Below are positions 44,889-54,478 of a stretch of DNA of 64,000 nucleotides, piece after piece (the stretch's first letter is position 1; each line of letters starts with the position of its first letter). The translations under genes were made by a program, and so were the position numbers. The notes below the pieces were generated by a model. The model was given only the letters and a program-made list of their open reading frames with translations, had not been told where the DNA came from and made no database searches. The DNA comes from Mesomycoplasma ovipneumoniae (GTDB lineage Bacteria; Bacillota_I; Bacilli_A; Mycoplasmatales; Metamycoplasmataceae): NCBI RefSeq assembly GCF_038095995.1, contig NZ_CP146005.1, positions 992,001 to 1,056,000 on the forward strand, read 5' to 3'.

Positions 44889-46685
44889 ATGGAAAATACA
44901 AAAATTCGCAATTTTGCAATAATTGCTCATATTGATCATGGAAAATCCACTCTAGCCGACCGAATTCTTGAGTTTACAAACACAGTTTCAAAGCGTGAAT
45001 TAAAAGATCAGCATCTTGATTCAATGGACCTTGAAAAAGAACGAGGCATCACAATCAAACTAAATGCTGTTCAAATACGTTATAATTCTTATATTTTTCA
45101 CCTAATTGACACCCCAGGACATGTCGATTTTACTTATGAGGTTTCCCGGTCACTTGCTGCAACTGAAGGTGCACTGCTTTTAGTTGATGCAAGTCAAGGA
45201 ATTCAAGCCCAAACTTTAGCAAATGTTTATTTAGCCCTTGAGAATAATTTAGAAATAATTCCAATTATCAATAAAATTGACTTGCCTTCGGCAAATGTTG
45301 AAAAAGTTAAGCAAGAAATTGAGTCAACAATTGGAATTTCAGCTCAAAATGCAATTCTCATTTCGGCAAAAAACGGCATTGGGATTGAAGATGTCCTTGA
45401 GGCAATTGTAAAATATATCCCGCCTCCTAAATATTCAAGCGAAAAAGATCCTTTAAAAGCTTTGGTTTTTGATTCTTATTTTGATATTTATCGTGGTGTT
45501 GTAATTTTTGTTCGTGTTGTAACTGGAAAAATTAGTGTCGGAAATACTTTTAAATTTATGGCAAATAATTTAAAATTTTCCGTAATTGAGCTAGGAATTT
45601 CTAATCCAAATCAGGTCAAAAAAAATGAACTAGTTGCTGGCGAAGTTGGCTGAATTGCCGCCTCAATCCGTAATGCAAAAGATGTAAATGTTGGTGATAC
45701 AATAACTTTGGTTGAAAATCCGGCCGACTCGCCGCTTCCTGGTTATAAAAAAATGGTGCCGGTGATGTATACAGGATTTTATCCGATTGATTCACAGCAA
45801 TATAACCTTTTAAAAGACTCGCTTGAAAAAATTTCGCTTTCAGATTCATCAATAATTTATGAGCCAGAGTCGTCAAAAGCACTTGGTTTTGGTTTTCGCA
45901 TCGGGTTTTTAGGCCTTTTACATATGGAAATTTTGCAAGAACGGCTTGAAAGAGAATTCAATGTCGGAATTATTGCCACCGCACCTTCTGTAGAATTTGA
46001 AATAACTCGCACTAACGGTGAGATTCAAAAAATTTCCAATCCAAGTTTATTTCCTGAACCTAATTTTATTAGCGAAATTAGTGAACCTTTTATTTTAGCG
46101 AAAATTTTTCTACCTGATGAATTTTTAGGGGCAATTATGGGACTTTGTCAAGATCGCCGTGGAATTTACGTTGATCTTGAATATATTGATGATTTTCGTC
46201 GCCGTTTAATTTATAAATTACCTTTAGTTGAAGTGATTTTTGACTTTTTTGATCGTTTAAAATCACTTTCAAAAGGATATGCTTCTTTTGAATATGAGCT
46301 AATTGGACTGCAACCTTCAAAATTAGTTAAGTTAGATATTTTACTTAATGGTCAAAAAATCGATGCCCTTTCAATGATAGTTCATAAAGATTTTTCTTAT
46401 CCAAAAGCGCGCGATTTAACGCAAAAATTAAAAGAAATAATTCCAAGACACTCATTTGAGGTGCCAGTTCAGGCCGTTATTGGCTCAAAAGTTATTGCAC
46501 GTGAGACAATTAAGGCTTATCGTAAAGATGTTACTGCTAAATTATATGGTGGTGATGTCACCAGAAGAAAAAAACTTTTAGAAAAACAAAAAGCTGGAAA
46601 AAAACGAATGAAATCATTCGGGGTTGTTGATGTTCCTCAAGAAGCATTTTTAGCAATTTTAAAAACTAACATTAACGAAAAATAG
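44889..46685 (+). CDS. lepA: Elongation factor 4 (LepA), ribosome back-translocase
   Basis: 598 residues. G domain: AHIDHGKST (13-21), [40 protein letters not shown]. LepA-specific C-terminal domain: [23 protein letters not shown]. One TGA Trp codon. Start abuts the small membrane protein stop. Confidence 0.97.
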
Positions 46686-46687
46686 TG

Positions 46688-46693
46688 TATAAT
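46688..46693 (+). promoter_or_regulatory. Probable -10 box for the 46753 gene
   Basis: TAGTGTATAATTCTAC overlaps the lepA stop; TATAAT at 46688-46693 with TG one base upstream, 59 nt before ATG. Confidence 0.5.
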
Positions 46694-46752
46694 TCTACAA
46701 AAGGGGAAAAATTTAGGAAAAATATATTAGTTTTTTCTACTTTTGTGAAATT

Positions 46753-47709
46753 ATGAAAAAAAGACAGAACTTTAATAACAGCAACTACCATAAACGACCT
46801 AGTTTTTCAAATTCAGCCTATCGTGAGCCTAGGTACTATAAAAACACACAAAATCGTCCTAATGTTCAAGAAGATTTTGATGATTCAGATGAATATTTTG
46901 CCCAAAAAAATCATTACCGACCAGAATATAGAAGTCCGCAAAATTATTCAAACCATTTAATCGAAGAAAATTATTATCAGGGAATGGAACAAAAAACTCT
47001 TCAACAAGAGGCAAATGCTTTTATTTCAAAAGAAGTGAGAAAAATTTTTGGACTTGAATTAATTTTTTTACCACTAAAGGCACTTTTTTGACTCTTGGCT
47101 TTTTTAGCAATACTAACTGTTTCACTGCTTTGAGTTTATGAGTATATTCCAAGTTGAAATTATGAGCAAAAATATTTACCACTTTTGATAATTCCCGGAA
47201 TTATCGGTGCAATTATAATATTTTTATTTGTAAAAACCATGTTAGACTATCGGGCAATTAAAAAATCTGTTGAATATTTCCGTTCACAGCTTAGAAATAA
47301 TTCTCACAGACTTGAAATGCCGCCGATGATTCCTTGATTAGTTAAAAAATTGAATCAAAAAGAGGTAAATGCAATTTGACTTGCTGCTTTTAGTTTGTTT
47401 GCAACAGTAATTTTAGGTTTAGTTTATTGAATTACTTTAAAATATTATCCAGAAAAAAATATTCAATTTTCAACCGAATTTATTATAAGTATGGTCTCAA
47501 CTGGTGGATTTTTTATTTTAATGCTTGTTTATGACTTAACACTTCGTCGCCGTTTATCAAATATTGAAGCAATTTTTGGTCATGTTTACCGTAAAAATAT
47601 TAATATTGAATCAATCCGTTTTCGTCGTCATATGCTTTGAGCAATTTTCACAATAGTTATTTTCCTAATTTTAAGAAAAATTGCTAAAAGAAAAAAAATA
47701 ATTACTTAA
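46753..47709 (+). CDS. Membrane protein, possibly MSC_0882 family
   Basis: 318 residues. N-terminal about 95 residues are hydrophilic and rich in Asn, Tyr, Gln and Arg; then five transmembrane segments (around residues 112-133, 145-160, 207-230, 245-262 and 295-312). Many TGA codons read as Trp in the membrane part. From memory it resembles a family that databases name after Mycoplasma gene MSC_0882; this is a recollection, not a search. It lies between lepA and the insertion element. Function unknown. Confidence 0.6.
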
Positions 47710-48633
47710 TTAATAAAGCAAAAAAGAAAAAAAACATCCATTTTTAGGATTAAATAAGTAGAAAAATCTCAGACAATTAGTTTTTTTTCTATGATTTTGA
47801 TTGCTCCACTTTTGTTAATTTTTTCTAGCATGTTCATTTTAAAAATTTGGACAAATAATTTACCTCATATAATAACTTGGAGTTTTATATGATAAGCAAC
47901 TTTGAGGCCTTTCATAGTTATACCAATCAATAAATGAACTTATTTTTTGATAAGCGGTAGGCACATTTTCAAAATTTTGACCCTCAATATTAATTAATTC
48001 GCGTTGAAAAACTGCATAAAAATATTCAATAGGGCGGTTTGCAAGAGCATTTCCTTTTGGTGACATTGATTGTTGGATACCATTTTGCTTCAAAAAATTA
48101 GCAAATTTGTAGTTTGCATATTCCACACCATGATCTGAATGGAAAAATTTTGGTTTAATATTATACTTTTTAATTGTTTGTTTCACTAAGTTTATAGTTT
48201 CTTCTGAAAATCTTGTTTTAGAAATCGAAAAATTGAGCAAGTAATTGGATTTTGTTTCAATAATTGAGTGTAGGTAAAATCATTCGTTGTTAATTTTGAT
48301 AAATTTAATATCAGCAAACCATTTTTCACCAAAATTTTCTGAGCTAAATTCACCTTTGATATGATCTTCAGTCCAAATTCGTGTAAACTTTTTCTCTTTT
48401 GGCGCCGGTTTTCCTTGCCTTTTATAAGCAATTGATTTTAATCCTAAAAATTCGTAGTGTTTTTGAAACACGTACGTGCTTACATAATTTCCCTGATTTA
48501 TGTAAATATTATATAGGATGTCTCGGCCTTTTACCTTTCGATTCAAATGGAAATTTTCACGAATTCACTCAAGTAATTTTTCATCATAAATCATTTTCTT
48601 TGGTGGTTTTTTTACCCTTATTTTCTCATAAAT

Positions 48634-48722
48634 AGAAGTGCGATTAATGTTAAAAACACTACAAATTCTAGTGGAATTTTCGATTTTGTTTTTATCTTTT
48701 TCTTGCTCTTGTTTTCGTTTTT
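48634..48722 (+). repeat. 89-bp direct repeat, left copy
   Basis: Identical to 49149-49237 (AGAAGTGCGATTAATG... to GTTTTCGTTTTT). Corresponds to a piece of the transposase gene around FNINRTS. Flanks the 426-bp segment together with the right copy. Confidence 0.9.
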
Positions 48723-48815
48723 CCCGAGTTTCCCAGTTTCATAAGGTAATTTTAAAAAAGTATCTGGTTTTAGGGACTTTTTTAAGTTTTTTGGTAAAAG
48801 TTGGTTACAATTTTA

Positions 48816-48956
48816 TTAGTGATTTATTAAGATATCAAAGTAAAAATCATATCTATTTCAAATGTTTGGATCGCTAGGGACACCATCGTGTTTTTTAAAT
48901 ATAATTTGCTGATCTAAAGTGTTAAATTCAACCCTTTGTCTTAATTTTTGCAACAT
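48816..48956 (-). CDS. 46-residue frame in the inserted segment (gene fragment candidate)
   Basis: MLQKLRQRVEFNT... with a TGA read as Trp, stop TAA at 48816-48818. A consensus extended -10 (minus strand, 49003-49008) lies about 47 nt upstream of its ATG. No family recognised. It may be the 5' end of a gene captured with its promoter; translation is unproven. Confidence 0.3.
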
Positions 48957-49002
48957 CGATACTAAACCAACTTAGTTAATTTTTGTTTTTTCATAATTTA
49001 TA

Positions 49003-49011
49003 ATTATACCA
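49003..49011 (-). promoter_or_regulatory. Extended -10 promoter-like site in the inserted segment
   Basis: Minus-strand TTTTATGGTATAATTA closely matches the rpsB promoter TTTTATGGTATAATTT. It faces the 46-codon frame and the OrfB half of the transposase. Confidence 0.45.
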
Positions 49012-49044
49012 TAAAATTACTTAAAATGCTACCAAATGCTACTT

Positions 49045-49149
49045 ATAAAATTAAGGTTTTACATTAAAAAAACACCGATTTACGGGTGTTTCTTCATATT
49101 TATATTCACTAAAAAGTGAATTTTTGTCTTAAAACTGGGAAACTCGGGA
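49045..49149. repeat. Dispersed repeat, partial copy R3
   Basis: Matches the last about 100 bp of R1: AAAATTAAGGTTTTA, hairpin AAACACC...GGTGTTT (perfect 7-bp arms), ATTCACTAAAAAGTGAAT palindrome and the terminal GGGAAACTCGGGA. Confidence 0.75.
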
Positions 49150-49237
49150 GAAGTGCGATTAATGTTAAAAACACTACAAATTCTAGTGGAATTTTCGATT
49201 TTGTTTTTATCTTTTTCTTGCTCTTGTTTTCGTTTTT
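49149..49237 (+). repeat. 89-bp direct repeat, right copy
   Basis: Exactly identical to 48634-48722; it continues in frame into the N-terminal half of the transposase. Confidence 0.9.
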
Positions 49238-49670
49238 TGAGTTCCTCAAGAACAATTGCGGGGTCAATTCCGTATCTTCTAAGAACATTCTCCATTATCT
49301 CTTGATAAACTTCACGATCATTTTCAGAAAGGTCGTTAATTGTATATTTCTTCTTTGGTTTGCGTGGAGATTTGATTTTTCCACGAGTACTAATTAAACT
49401 TTTCATATCATTATTATAAAACTTTTTTTGCCAATTTCTTATCAAATTATTAGCGTATATATGCAACATTCATTCTTTATCCGCTTTTTTACTTTTAGAT
49501 TTGTTTTTGTAAATTTCTCTAAATTCTTCTGCAAAATCCAAAATTGCGTTTTTTAAGCCTCTAGATTCGGCAATTTTGATGTATTTAAATTTCTCTTCAA
49601 TTGTGAATTTGTATTGTTTCATTTTGACACACCTTTTTTCGAATAAGTCTGAAATTGGTGTACTAATTTA

Positions 49671-49829
49671 TTTTAAACCAAACATTTTTTTTTTTTTTGC
49701 AAAAGGTTAAATTTAAAATAATAAAAATTAAGATTTAAGGATTAAAAACCCGGATTTGCCGGTATTTTTGCATATTTATATTCACTAAAAAGTGAATTTT
49801 TGCCATCAAACCAGGAAGTTCAGGAAAAT
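49671..49829. repeat. Dispersed repeat, partial copy R4
   Basis: 3' part of the dispersed repeat, adjoining the IS right end: AAACCAAACA, a T14 run, GCAAAAGGTTAAATTTAAAAT, the CCCGG...CCGG hairpin, the ATTCACTAAAAAGTGAAT palindrome and GGAAGTTCAGGAAAAT. Confidence 0.75.
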
Positions 49830-49856
49830 AGATAATCATTTTATTTCCAATAATTA

Positions 49857-49887
49857 AAAAAGGCAAATTTTCATTTGCCTTTTTTTA
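49857..49887. terminator. Terminator-like hairpin
   Basis: AGGCAAAT (49861-49868), loop TTTC, ATTTGCCT (49873-49880), with A-run before and T7 after, so it can terminate in both directions. No gene is directly upstream, which suggests an orphan left from a lost gene. Confidence 0.6.
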
Positions 49888-49912
49888 TAGAGTTTTATTA
49901 TAGAAATTTTTT

Positions 49913-49950
49913 AGAGATTAGAGATTAGAGATTAGAGATTAGAGATTAGA
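49913..49950. repeat. 7-bp tandem repeat (AGAGATT, five full units plus partial)
   Basis: Five contiguous AGAGATT units (49913-49947) followed by AGA. Intergenic, between the terminator-like hairpin and the SD/ATG array. Copy number is likely variable between strains. Confidence 0.85.
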
Positions 49951-49984
49951 ATTTTTTATAGATTTTTTTATTGAGAACGACGAG

Positions 49985-50470
49985 AGATTATAATGAATTT
50001 TGTTATTCACAAAAATAAAATATAACTTATAAATTATAACAACGAAAAGAGATTTTACATATGCATGAACATATACATAATGATTTTGTAATTCACAAAA
50101 ATAAAAGGAAAAACTAAAAACGAATGTAAACACACATAATAAATTTTGGTTTTACACAAAAATAAAATTTAGCATATAAATAAAAATTTAGAAAGGAGGT
50201 TACAAAACATGATTTTAGAAAAAATAAACTTTAACGTATAAAAAAATTTACAAAGGAGTTTACTAAAAATGCTTTTACACAAAACCAAAAAAGAAGAAAT
50301 TGAAAATATAAATAGAAAGGACGTTCCAAAAATGATTTTACAAAAAAATAAATAAAAATTAAGAAAGGAGTTTACTAAACACTGATGAAAACATAAAAAA
50401 ATAATTTAATAAATAAATGTTAGACACGCAATTTATAAATAAAAAACAAAAATAAGGAGGCAATAAAGAT
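49985..50470 (+). repeat. Degenerate tandem array with repeated SD and ATG signals
   Basis: Seven or more units of about 53-87 bp. Recurrent element: (A)ATGATTTT, TTCACAAAAATAAAA or TTTTACAAAAAA. ATG (or its remnant) at 49993, 50080, about 50140, 50209, 50269, 50332 and 50385. From 50190 each unit has a strong ribosome binding site: AGAAAGGAGGTTAC, ACAAAGGAGTTTAC, AGAAAGGACGTTCC, AGAAAGGAGTTTAC, AATAAGGAGGCAAT. Short frames: 50209-50241 (10 residues), 50269-50355 (28 residues), 50332-50355 (7 residues). No promoter is obvious at its left. Function unknown. Confidence 0.6.
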
Positions 50471-50528
50471 AAACTATTTTTTAATGTATCATGCTTTAAA
50501 AGAAATAGAAAACGAAAACGAAGGGTTT

Positions 50529-50619
50529 TGGCGGGCCAGACAGGATTTGAACCTGCGCGGGATTTCACTCCCCTAACGCGTTAGCAGTGCGTCCTCTTCA
50601 GCCTCTTGAGTACTGGCCC
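50529..50619 (-). tRNA. tRNA-Ser (anticodon GCT)
   Basis: The minus strand starts GGGCCAGTACTCAAGAGG and ends with CTGGCCCG then encoded CCA. The acceptor stem pairs GGGCCAG with CTGGCCC (7 bp). Anticodon loop CTGCTAA has GCT (reads AGC/AGT Ser), with a long variable arm (GGGGAGTGAAATCCC) typical of class II tRNA-Ser. TTCAAAT in the T loop. The anticodon stem ACGCA/CGCGT has an A-C mismatch at its loop-closing pair. Length 91 nt including CCA. Confidence 0.93.
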
Positions 50620-50630
50620 ATATTTTTATA

Positions 50631-50655
50631 ATTATATCATAAAATATTATATAAT
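50631..50655. promoter_or_regulatory. Divergent -10 boxes for tRNA-Ser and tsaD
   Basis: Minus strand TATAAT at 50631-50636, 11 bp from the tRNA 5' end; plus strand TATAAT at 50650-50655, 27 nt before the tsaD ATG. Confidence 0.5.
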
Positions 50656-50682
50656 AAAATAAAAAAAATAAAAGGCAGAAAA

Positions 50683-51669
50683 ATGAAAATTTTAGGTATT
50701 GAAACCTCTCATGATGATGCATCTGTTGCTCTTTTATGTGATGAAAAAGTTGAAATAATTTTAACAATTAGCCAAATTGAATTCCACCAAAAGTTTGGTG
50801 GAACAATTCCAGAACTTGCTGCTCGCGAACATTCGCGAAATTTAGCAATAATTTTAGAGAAATTATTGCAAAAACGTGTTGATTTTTCCACGGTTGATGC
50901 TATTGCCTACACAAATAATCCAGGATTATTGGGTGCTTTGAAAATAGGATTTTTATTTGCAAGTGCATTAAGTCTTTATTTTAATAAGCCTTTAATTCCA
51001 GTTAACCACCTTTTAGGACATTTTTGGTCGGCAAATATTGAGGATGAAATTGTTTTTCCAGCACTTTCGCTCTTAATTTCCGGAGGTCATAGTCAATGAA
51101 TTTTGGCTAAAAACGAGAGTGAACTTGAAATTATTGGCTCAACAGCGGATGATGCTCTGGGCGAAATTTATGATAAAATCGGTAGAAATTTAGGCTTAGT
51201 GTTGCCTGGTGGACCAAAAATTGACCAAATTTGACAGCAAAATCGGCAAAATATTGGTGAACTAATCAATTTCAGTTTGCCAAAAAGGCTTGCAAATCCT
51301 TTGGATTTTTCTTTTAGCGGACTAAAAACTCAAGTCATAAATTTTACTAACCAAATGAAGCAAAAAAATAAACTTGATTTAAAAAATGTCCAAAAAATCG
51401 CTGTTTCTTTTCAGGAAACAATAATAAAATATTTAAAAAGACAACTCGATTCTGTTTTAAATGACAATAAAAATATAAAAACCCTGACTTTAGTTGGCGG
51501 CGTTGCAGCAAATTCTGGAATTAGAGAATTATTTAAAGAATATGAAAAAAATTATAAAATTGTTATTCCAAAAAGAGAATTTTGCACCGATAATGGCGCT
51601 ATGATTGCAAAAGCTGCACAAATTGAGCTAAAAATTAAATCGCAAAAACAAAAATTAGAATCCCGGTAG
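50683..51669 (+). CDS. tsaD: tRNA N6-threonylcarbamoyltransferase TsaD
   Basis: Catalytic subunit making t6A37 in ANN-reading tRNAs. 328 residues: [31 protein letters not shown] (metal His pair at about 109-113), [17 protein letters not shown], and CTDNGAMIA with metal Asp. Two TGA Trp codons. Its partner TsaE is encoded at 58306-58725. The last 35 bp overlap the convergent membrane gene on the minus strand. Confidence 0.96.
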
Positions 51670-54472
51670 CGACAATTGCTCAAAAAGATAAAGCATAAAA
51701 AAAGATATGACTGTCTTGTTTTTTCAGTTTGTAATTCAAAATTAAGTTTTCTTGCATCGTATTTTGAATTTCTTTGTAACGGTCAACTCTTTTTTCGCCT
51801 ACTCAAACAGTCAAAATTCCGATCGCTGATAATAAATAAGGTAAAAATCAAGTATAAATTCTATTAGTAAAGTTAAAAATATCTAAATTTAAAGAGTTTG
51901 CTTCATCAAAAAAGCTTTTAAAAATTAATTTTGTTATTAAATCGGCTGAACCAACCCCGCCTGGAGAAGGCGAGAGGTTGTTAGAAATTTGTAAAAGTGT
52001 AAATCCTGATATAAATTTGAGATAATCGTGAAAATTGATGTTACTTAGATCTAAACCTTGTTCTTTTAAAGTGATAATTAAAATTACAAAAGAGAAATTT
52101 ATGAAAAAAACTGGTAATTTGTAAAGCAAAAGTATTTTTGCCAACAGTTTTTTATTAGACAAAACTTCCATAAAATGGTTTTTAAAATTATCAATTAGAA
52201 ATTGAAAACGGTATTCTAATCTTTGTCTGTCCTCAATTTTTTTTAAAAAATTGAGATTTAAAAGTGAAACAAATAGTTTAATCAACAAATATTGCAATTT
52301 TTTTCAAACAGAAATAATTATAATTATTAATAAAACTAGAACGTTTAAGAAAATATTGACAACAAGTCAAGCAAAGAAAATGATTTTTTCCCAGGAATCT
52401 AAAATAAAAAGATCGCGATAGTAAATAAATCCAACCGGAATTAAAATCAAACTGACAAATAAATTAAAAACCTGATGAATTAGGGCATTATATGTCAAGG
52501 TTGCGCTGATATTTTTCAGTGGATATTTCTTTTTTTGCAAATATCAATAATAACTTATTTCGCCACCAAATGAAAAAGGTGTAGAAAATTGCATAAAAGT
52601 GGCGATAAAAGTGGCGATAAAAAGGTGTCTAAATCTCGTTTTTACCTTCTGATATTTAAAGATCCGCCGTAATTGCAAGGTTGAGGTTAAATTTCAAAAT
52701 AAAAAATGAGCAATTGCGCCAAGAAGAACTAATCTGTTTACCCGAGATTTGAAAAAAAACTCGTAAAATTTAACAAAAATTTTTGTAGGCGAGCCGTCTG
52801 CAAAGCTAGAGTTGTAGAAATTATAAAATAAAATAATTAAAATTACGACAATAGTTGTTATAAAAATCCCAAATTTAAGAAAATCTTTCGTTTTATTGTT
52901 TTTTGATGATGCTAGATTTTTATTTGCAAGTTTAACTTTATCAATAAGAAGGTTTTCCAAAAAAACGGCTTCTTTTTCGGTGTGATTTTTTGATAAAAAA
53001 TTTGTGTAAAGTGTTAATTCTTGTTTTGGTTTAAAGTAAATTAGTGTGTAAAAATCGTTATTTTGTAAATTAATTTTTAATTTTATCGAGTATTTTCCTG
53101 AATCTGAATTTGAAATGTTGTATCCCTGTGGTCGAAATTCCGCGTCACTTTCATTTACAAGCAAGTTTACAATTTTATCAAAAGTTGACGGAGTTGCTTT
53201 CATGCGGTACTTGTGTTGGAAAACAAAATTCAACTCATTTTTCATCTTTTGGATAATTTCAAATATATTTAAATTATTTTGGGTGTAAAATTCAAAAATT
53301 TTCACATACCAAAGAATAGAAAATTTATTGCTAATTCCGTATTTAATTGAATTTTCGGAAACTTTAGGAACAAAATGAACACTTTTCGATGTTATAACAA
53401 CAACTTCATCGTCAGTTTTTTCTCGAATTTTAAGTAATTCAGTTTCTGAATTCTCATTATATTCACAAAATTTTGTGATTTTAGCGGTAAATTTCTGCTC
53501 AATAAACTCAGAAATGTAGTTATTAGCTTGATGACTTATCAAAAAATATTTGCCATTTTTTCAATTTCTTTCAAGATAATCAAGTACTAACAGCTGAAAA
53601 TCATTATCTTTTATAATATTAAAGTTAAATTTCTTGCGAACTGCGGCTATAATTTTGTTTTTTTTGACTCAGAAGATTACATTTGTCATAAATTTAGCGC
53701 TTGTTGTGATCTTTTTTCAAATTATTGAATTATCGCTAACTTGTCTTGTAATTTTTTCAATCGGAAAACTCTTTTTTATTGGTAAAAATTTACTTTTTTC
53801 AGTGTCAAAATGATCTCTTAAAAAATTAGTTAAAAAAGTGGACTCTGAATCATAAAACTGGTAAAAATTTGCTAATTTGTAGAAATTTAGGCCAAAATAA
53901 CTGTAAAATTTCGAAATATGGTCTGAATTAATATGAAATTTTGGCGTTAAATAAATTTGTGAACTTCTATAAAAAAACGGCTTTTGCTCTGTTTTGTTTA
54001 TTTTTCTTTCTTCTTCAGCCGTTAAAAGTGTTAAGTTTTTTTTATAAAAGGTCAAAACTGTTAGATTTAAATTTTTATTTGACAGATTAACTTCAATATT
54101 TATAAAAAAATCAAAGTCATTATTCATAAAATAATGACGTGCTAAACTTTGGGAGTATCCAAATTTTTCCTCAAAAATTAAGATTTCTTTGTTAGGATCA
54201 GAGGCCAAAGCATTGTAAAAAATTGATGCAAAAGCTATTCCAAAATTGTTGGAACTGCTATTAATTAAAATTTTCTGATAGTTTTTTTCTTTAACAAGAT
54301 CAGAAATAGTTGATGCTAAACTAAAAATATAGTTTTCATTTATTGAATTAGGTTGATTACCAACAAAGCCGATAATTTTAGAATTACTTAATTCAAGAGG
54401 AGAATCATAATTAAAAAAAATCAACTTTTGGTCTTCTAGGTTAACATCGCGATTAATTGCTAGATATTTCAT
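51635..54472 (-). CDS. Membrane fusion: degenerate phosphohexomutase-like region plus LPG-synthase/flippase-like TM domain
   Basis: 945 residues in one frame; TGA codons at several places are Trp, including the 53717-53719 TGA that separates the two apparent halves. Residues 1 to about 500 follow the order of alpha-D-phosphohexomutases (ManB/PGM): NFGIAFASIFYNAL, FGYSQSLARHYFMNN, TAEEERKI, DFQLLVLDYLER (293-302), YGISNKFSILWYVKIFEFY, LIYFKPKQELTLY (about 478-490). All catalytic loops are lost. Residues 532-551 are the first TM; the rest (TM-rich) has PFSFGGEISYYW and SPSPGGVGSADLI (about 834), signatures of the MprF/AglD/UPF0104 flippase-like family. Starts 7 bp after scpB. Likely a membrane glycolipid-related protein; dual homology is inferred. 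Confidence 0.7.
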
Positions 54473-54478
54473 AAAATT

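Larger units (their letters stand above)
48723..49148. mobile_element. 426-bp segment bounded by inverted repeats inside the IS
   Basis: The ends carry a perfect 18-bp inverted repeat: TCCCGAGTTTCCCAGTTT at 48722-48739 and its complement at 49132-49149. It contains on the minus strand a promoter-like TATGGTATAAT (49003-49011) and a 46-codon frame from ATG 48956 to stop 48816; on the right it holds the 3' part of the dispersed repeat (R3). A short AAATGCTAC pair (tandem) is also inside. No transposase is encoded, so any mobility would be in trans. Confidence 0.55.
47860..49622 (-). pseudogene. IS3-type transposase, disrupted
   Basis: The N-terminal part starts at ATG 49622 (MKQYKFTIEEKFKYIKIAES), an OrfA-like helix-turn-helix/leucine-zipper region that ends at the insertion after FNINRTS. 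The OrfB part (47860 to about 48722) begins at VFNINRTSIYEK, with catalytic Asp in WFADIKFIK, second Asp in FHSDHGVEY and Glu in NRPIEYFYAVFQRE, then YNYERPQSCLSYKTPSYY. Frames of the two halves match exactly after subtracting 515 bp (1,248 nt = 416 codons), so OrfA and OrfB were a single fusion. As it stands, the N-terminal half ends early after the insertion (about residue 180). Confidence 0.75.
47840..49668 (-). mobile_element. IS3-family insertion sequence, interrupted by a 515-bp extra segment
   Basis: Minus-strand element carrying an IS3/IS150-type transposase with DDE catalytic residues. Ends are estimated from gene limits: I did not find clear matching terminal inverted repeats, only a weak AATTTGGAC-like match near both sides. 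Removal of one 89-bp direct repeat plus the 426-bp intervening segment would restore one 415-residue transposase, so the insertion postdates the IS. The right end abuts repeat R4. Confidence 0.65.

Noticed and set aside
49939-50133. 64-residue minus-strand ORF across the tandem array
   Set aside because: Low-complexity Phe/Tyr/Val sequence arising from the repeats; no signal or homology.
50332-50355. A CRISPR array in the 50-kb repeats
   Set aside because: Units are degenerate and spacers are not unique sequences of constant length; no cas genes in the window.
51676-51867. 63-residue plus-strand ORF after tsaD
   Set aside because: Overlaps antisense the coding C-terminus of the 945-residue membrane protein; no motif and no ribosome binding site.
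53689-53719. Two separate genes (54472-53717 and 53689-51635)
   Set aside because: The TGA at 53717-53719 is in frame with both parts and read as Trp, so a single 945-codon frame is the simpler reading.
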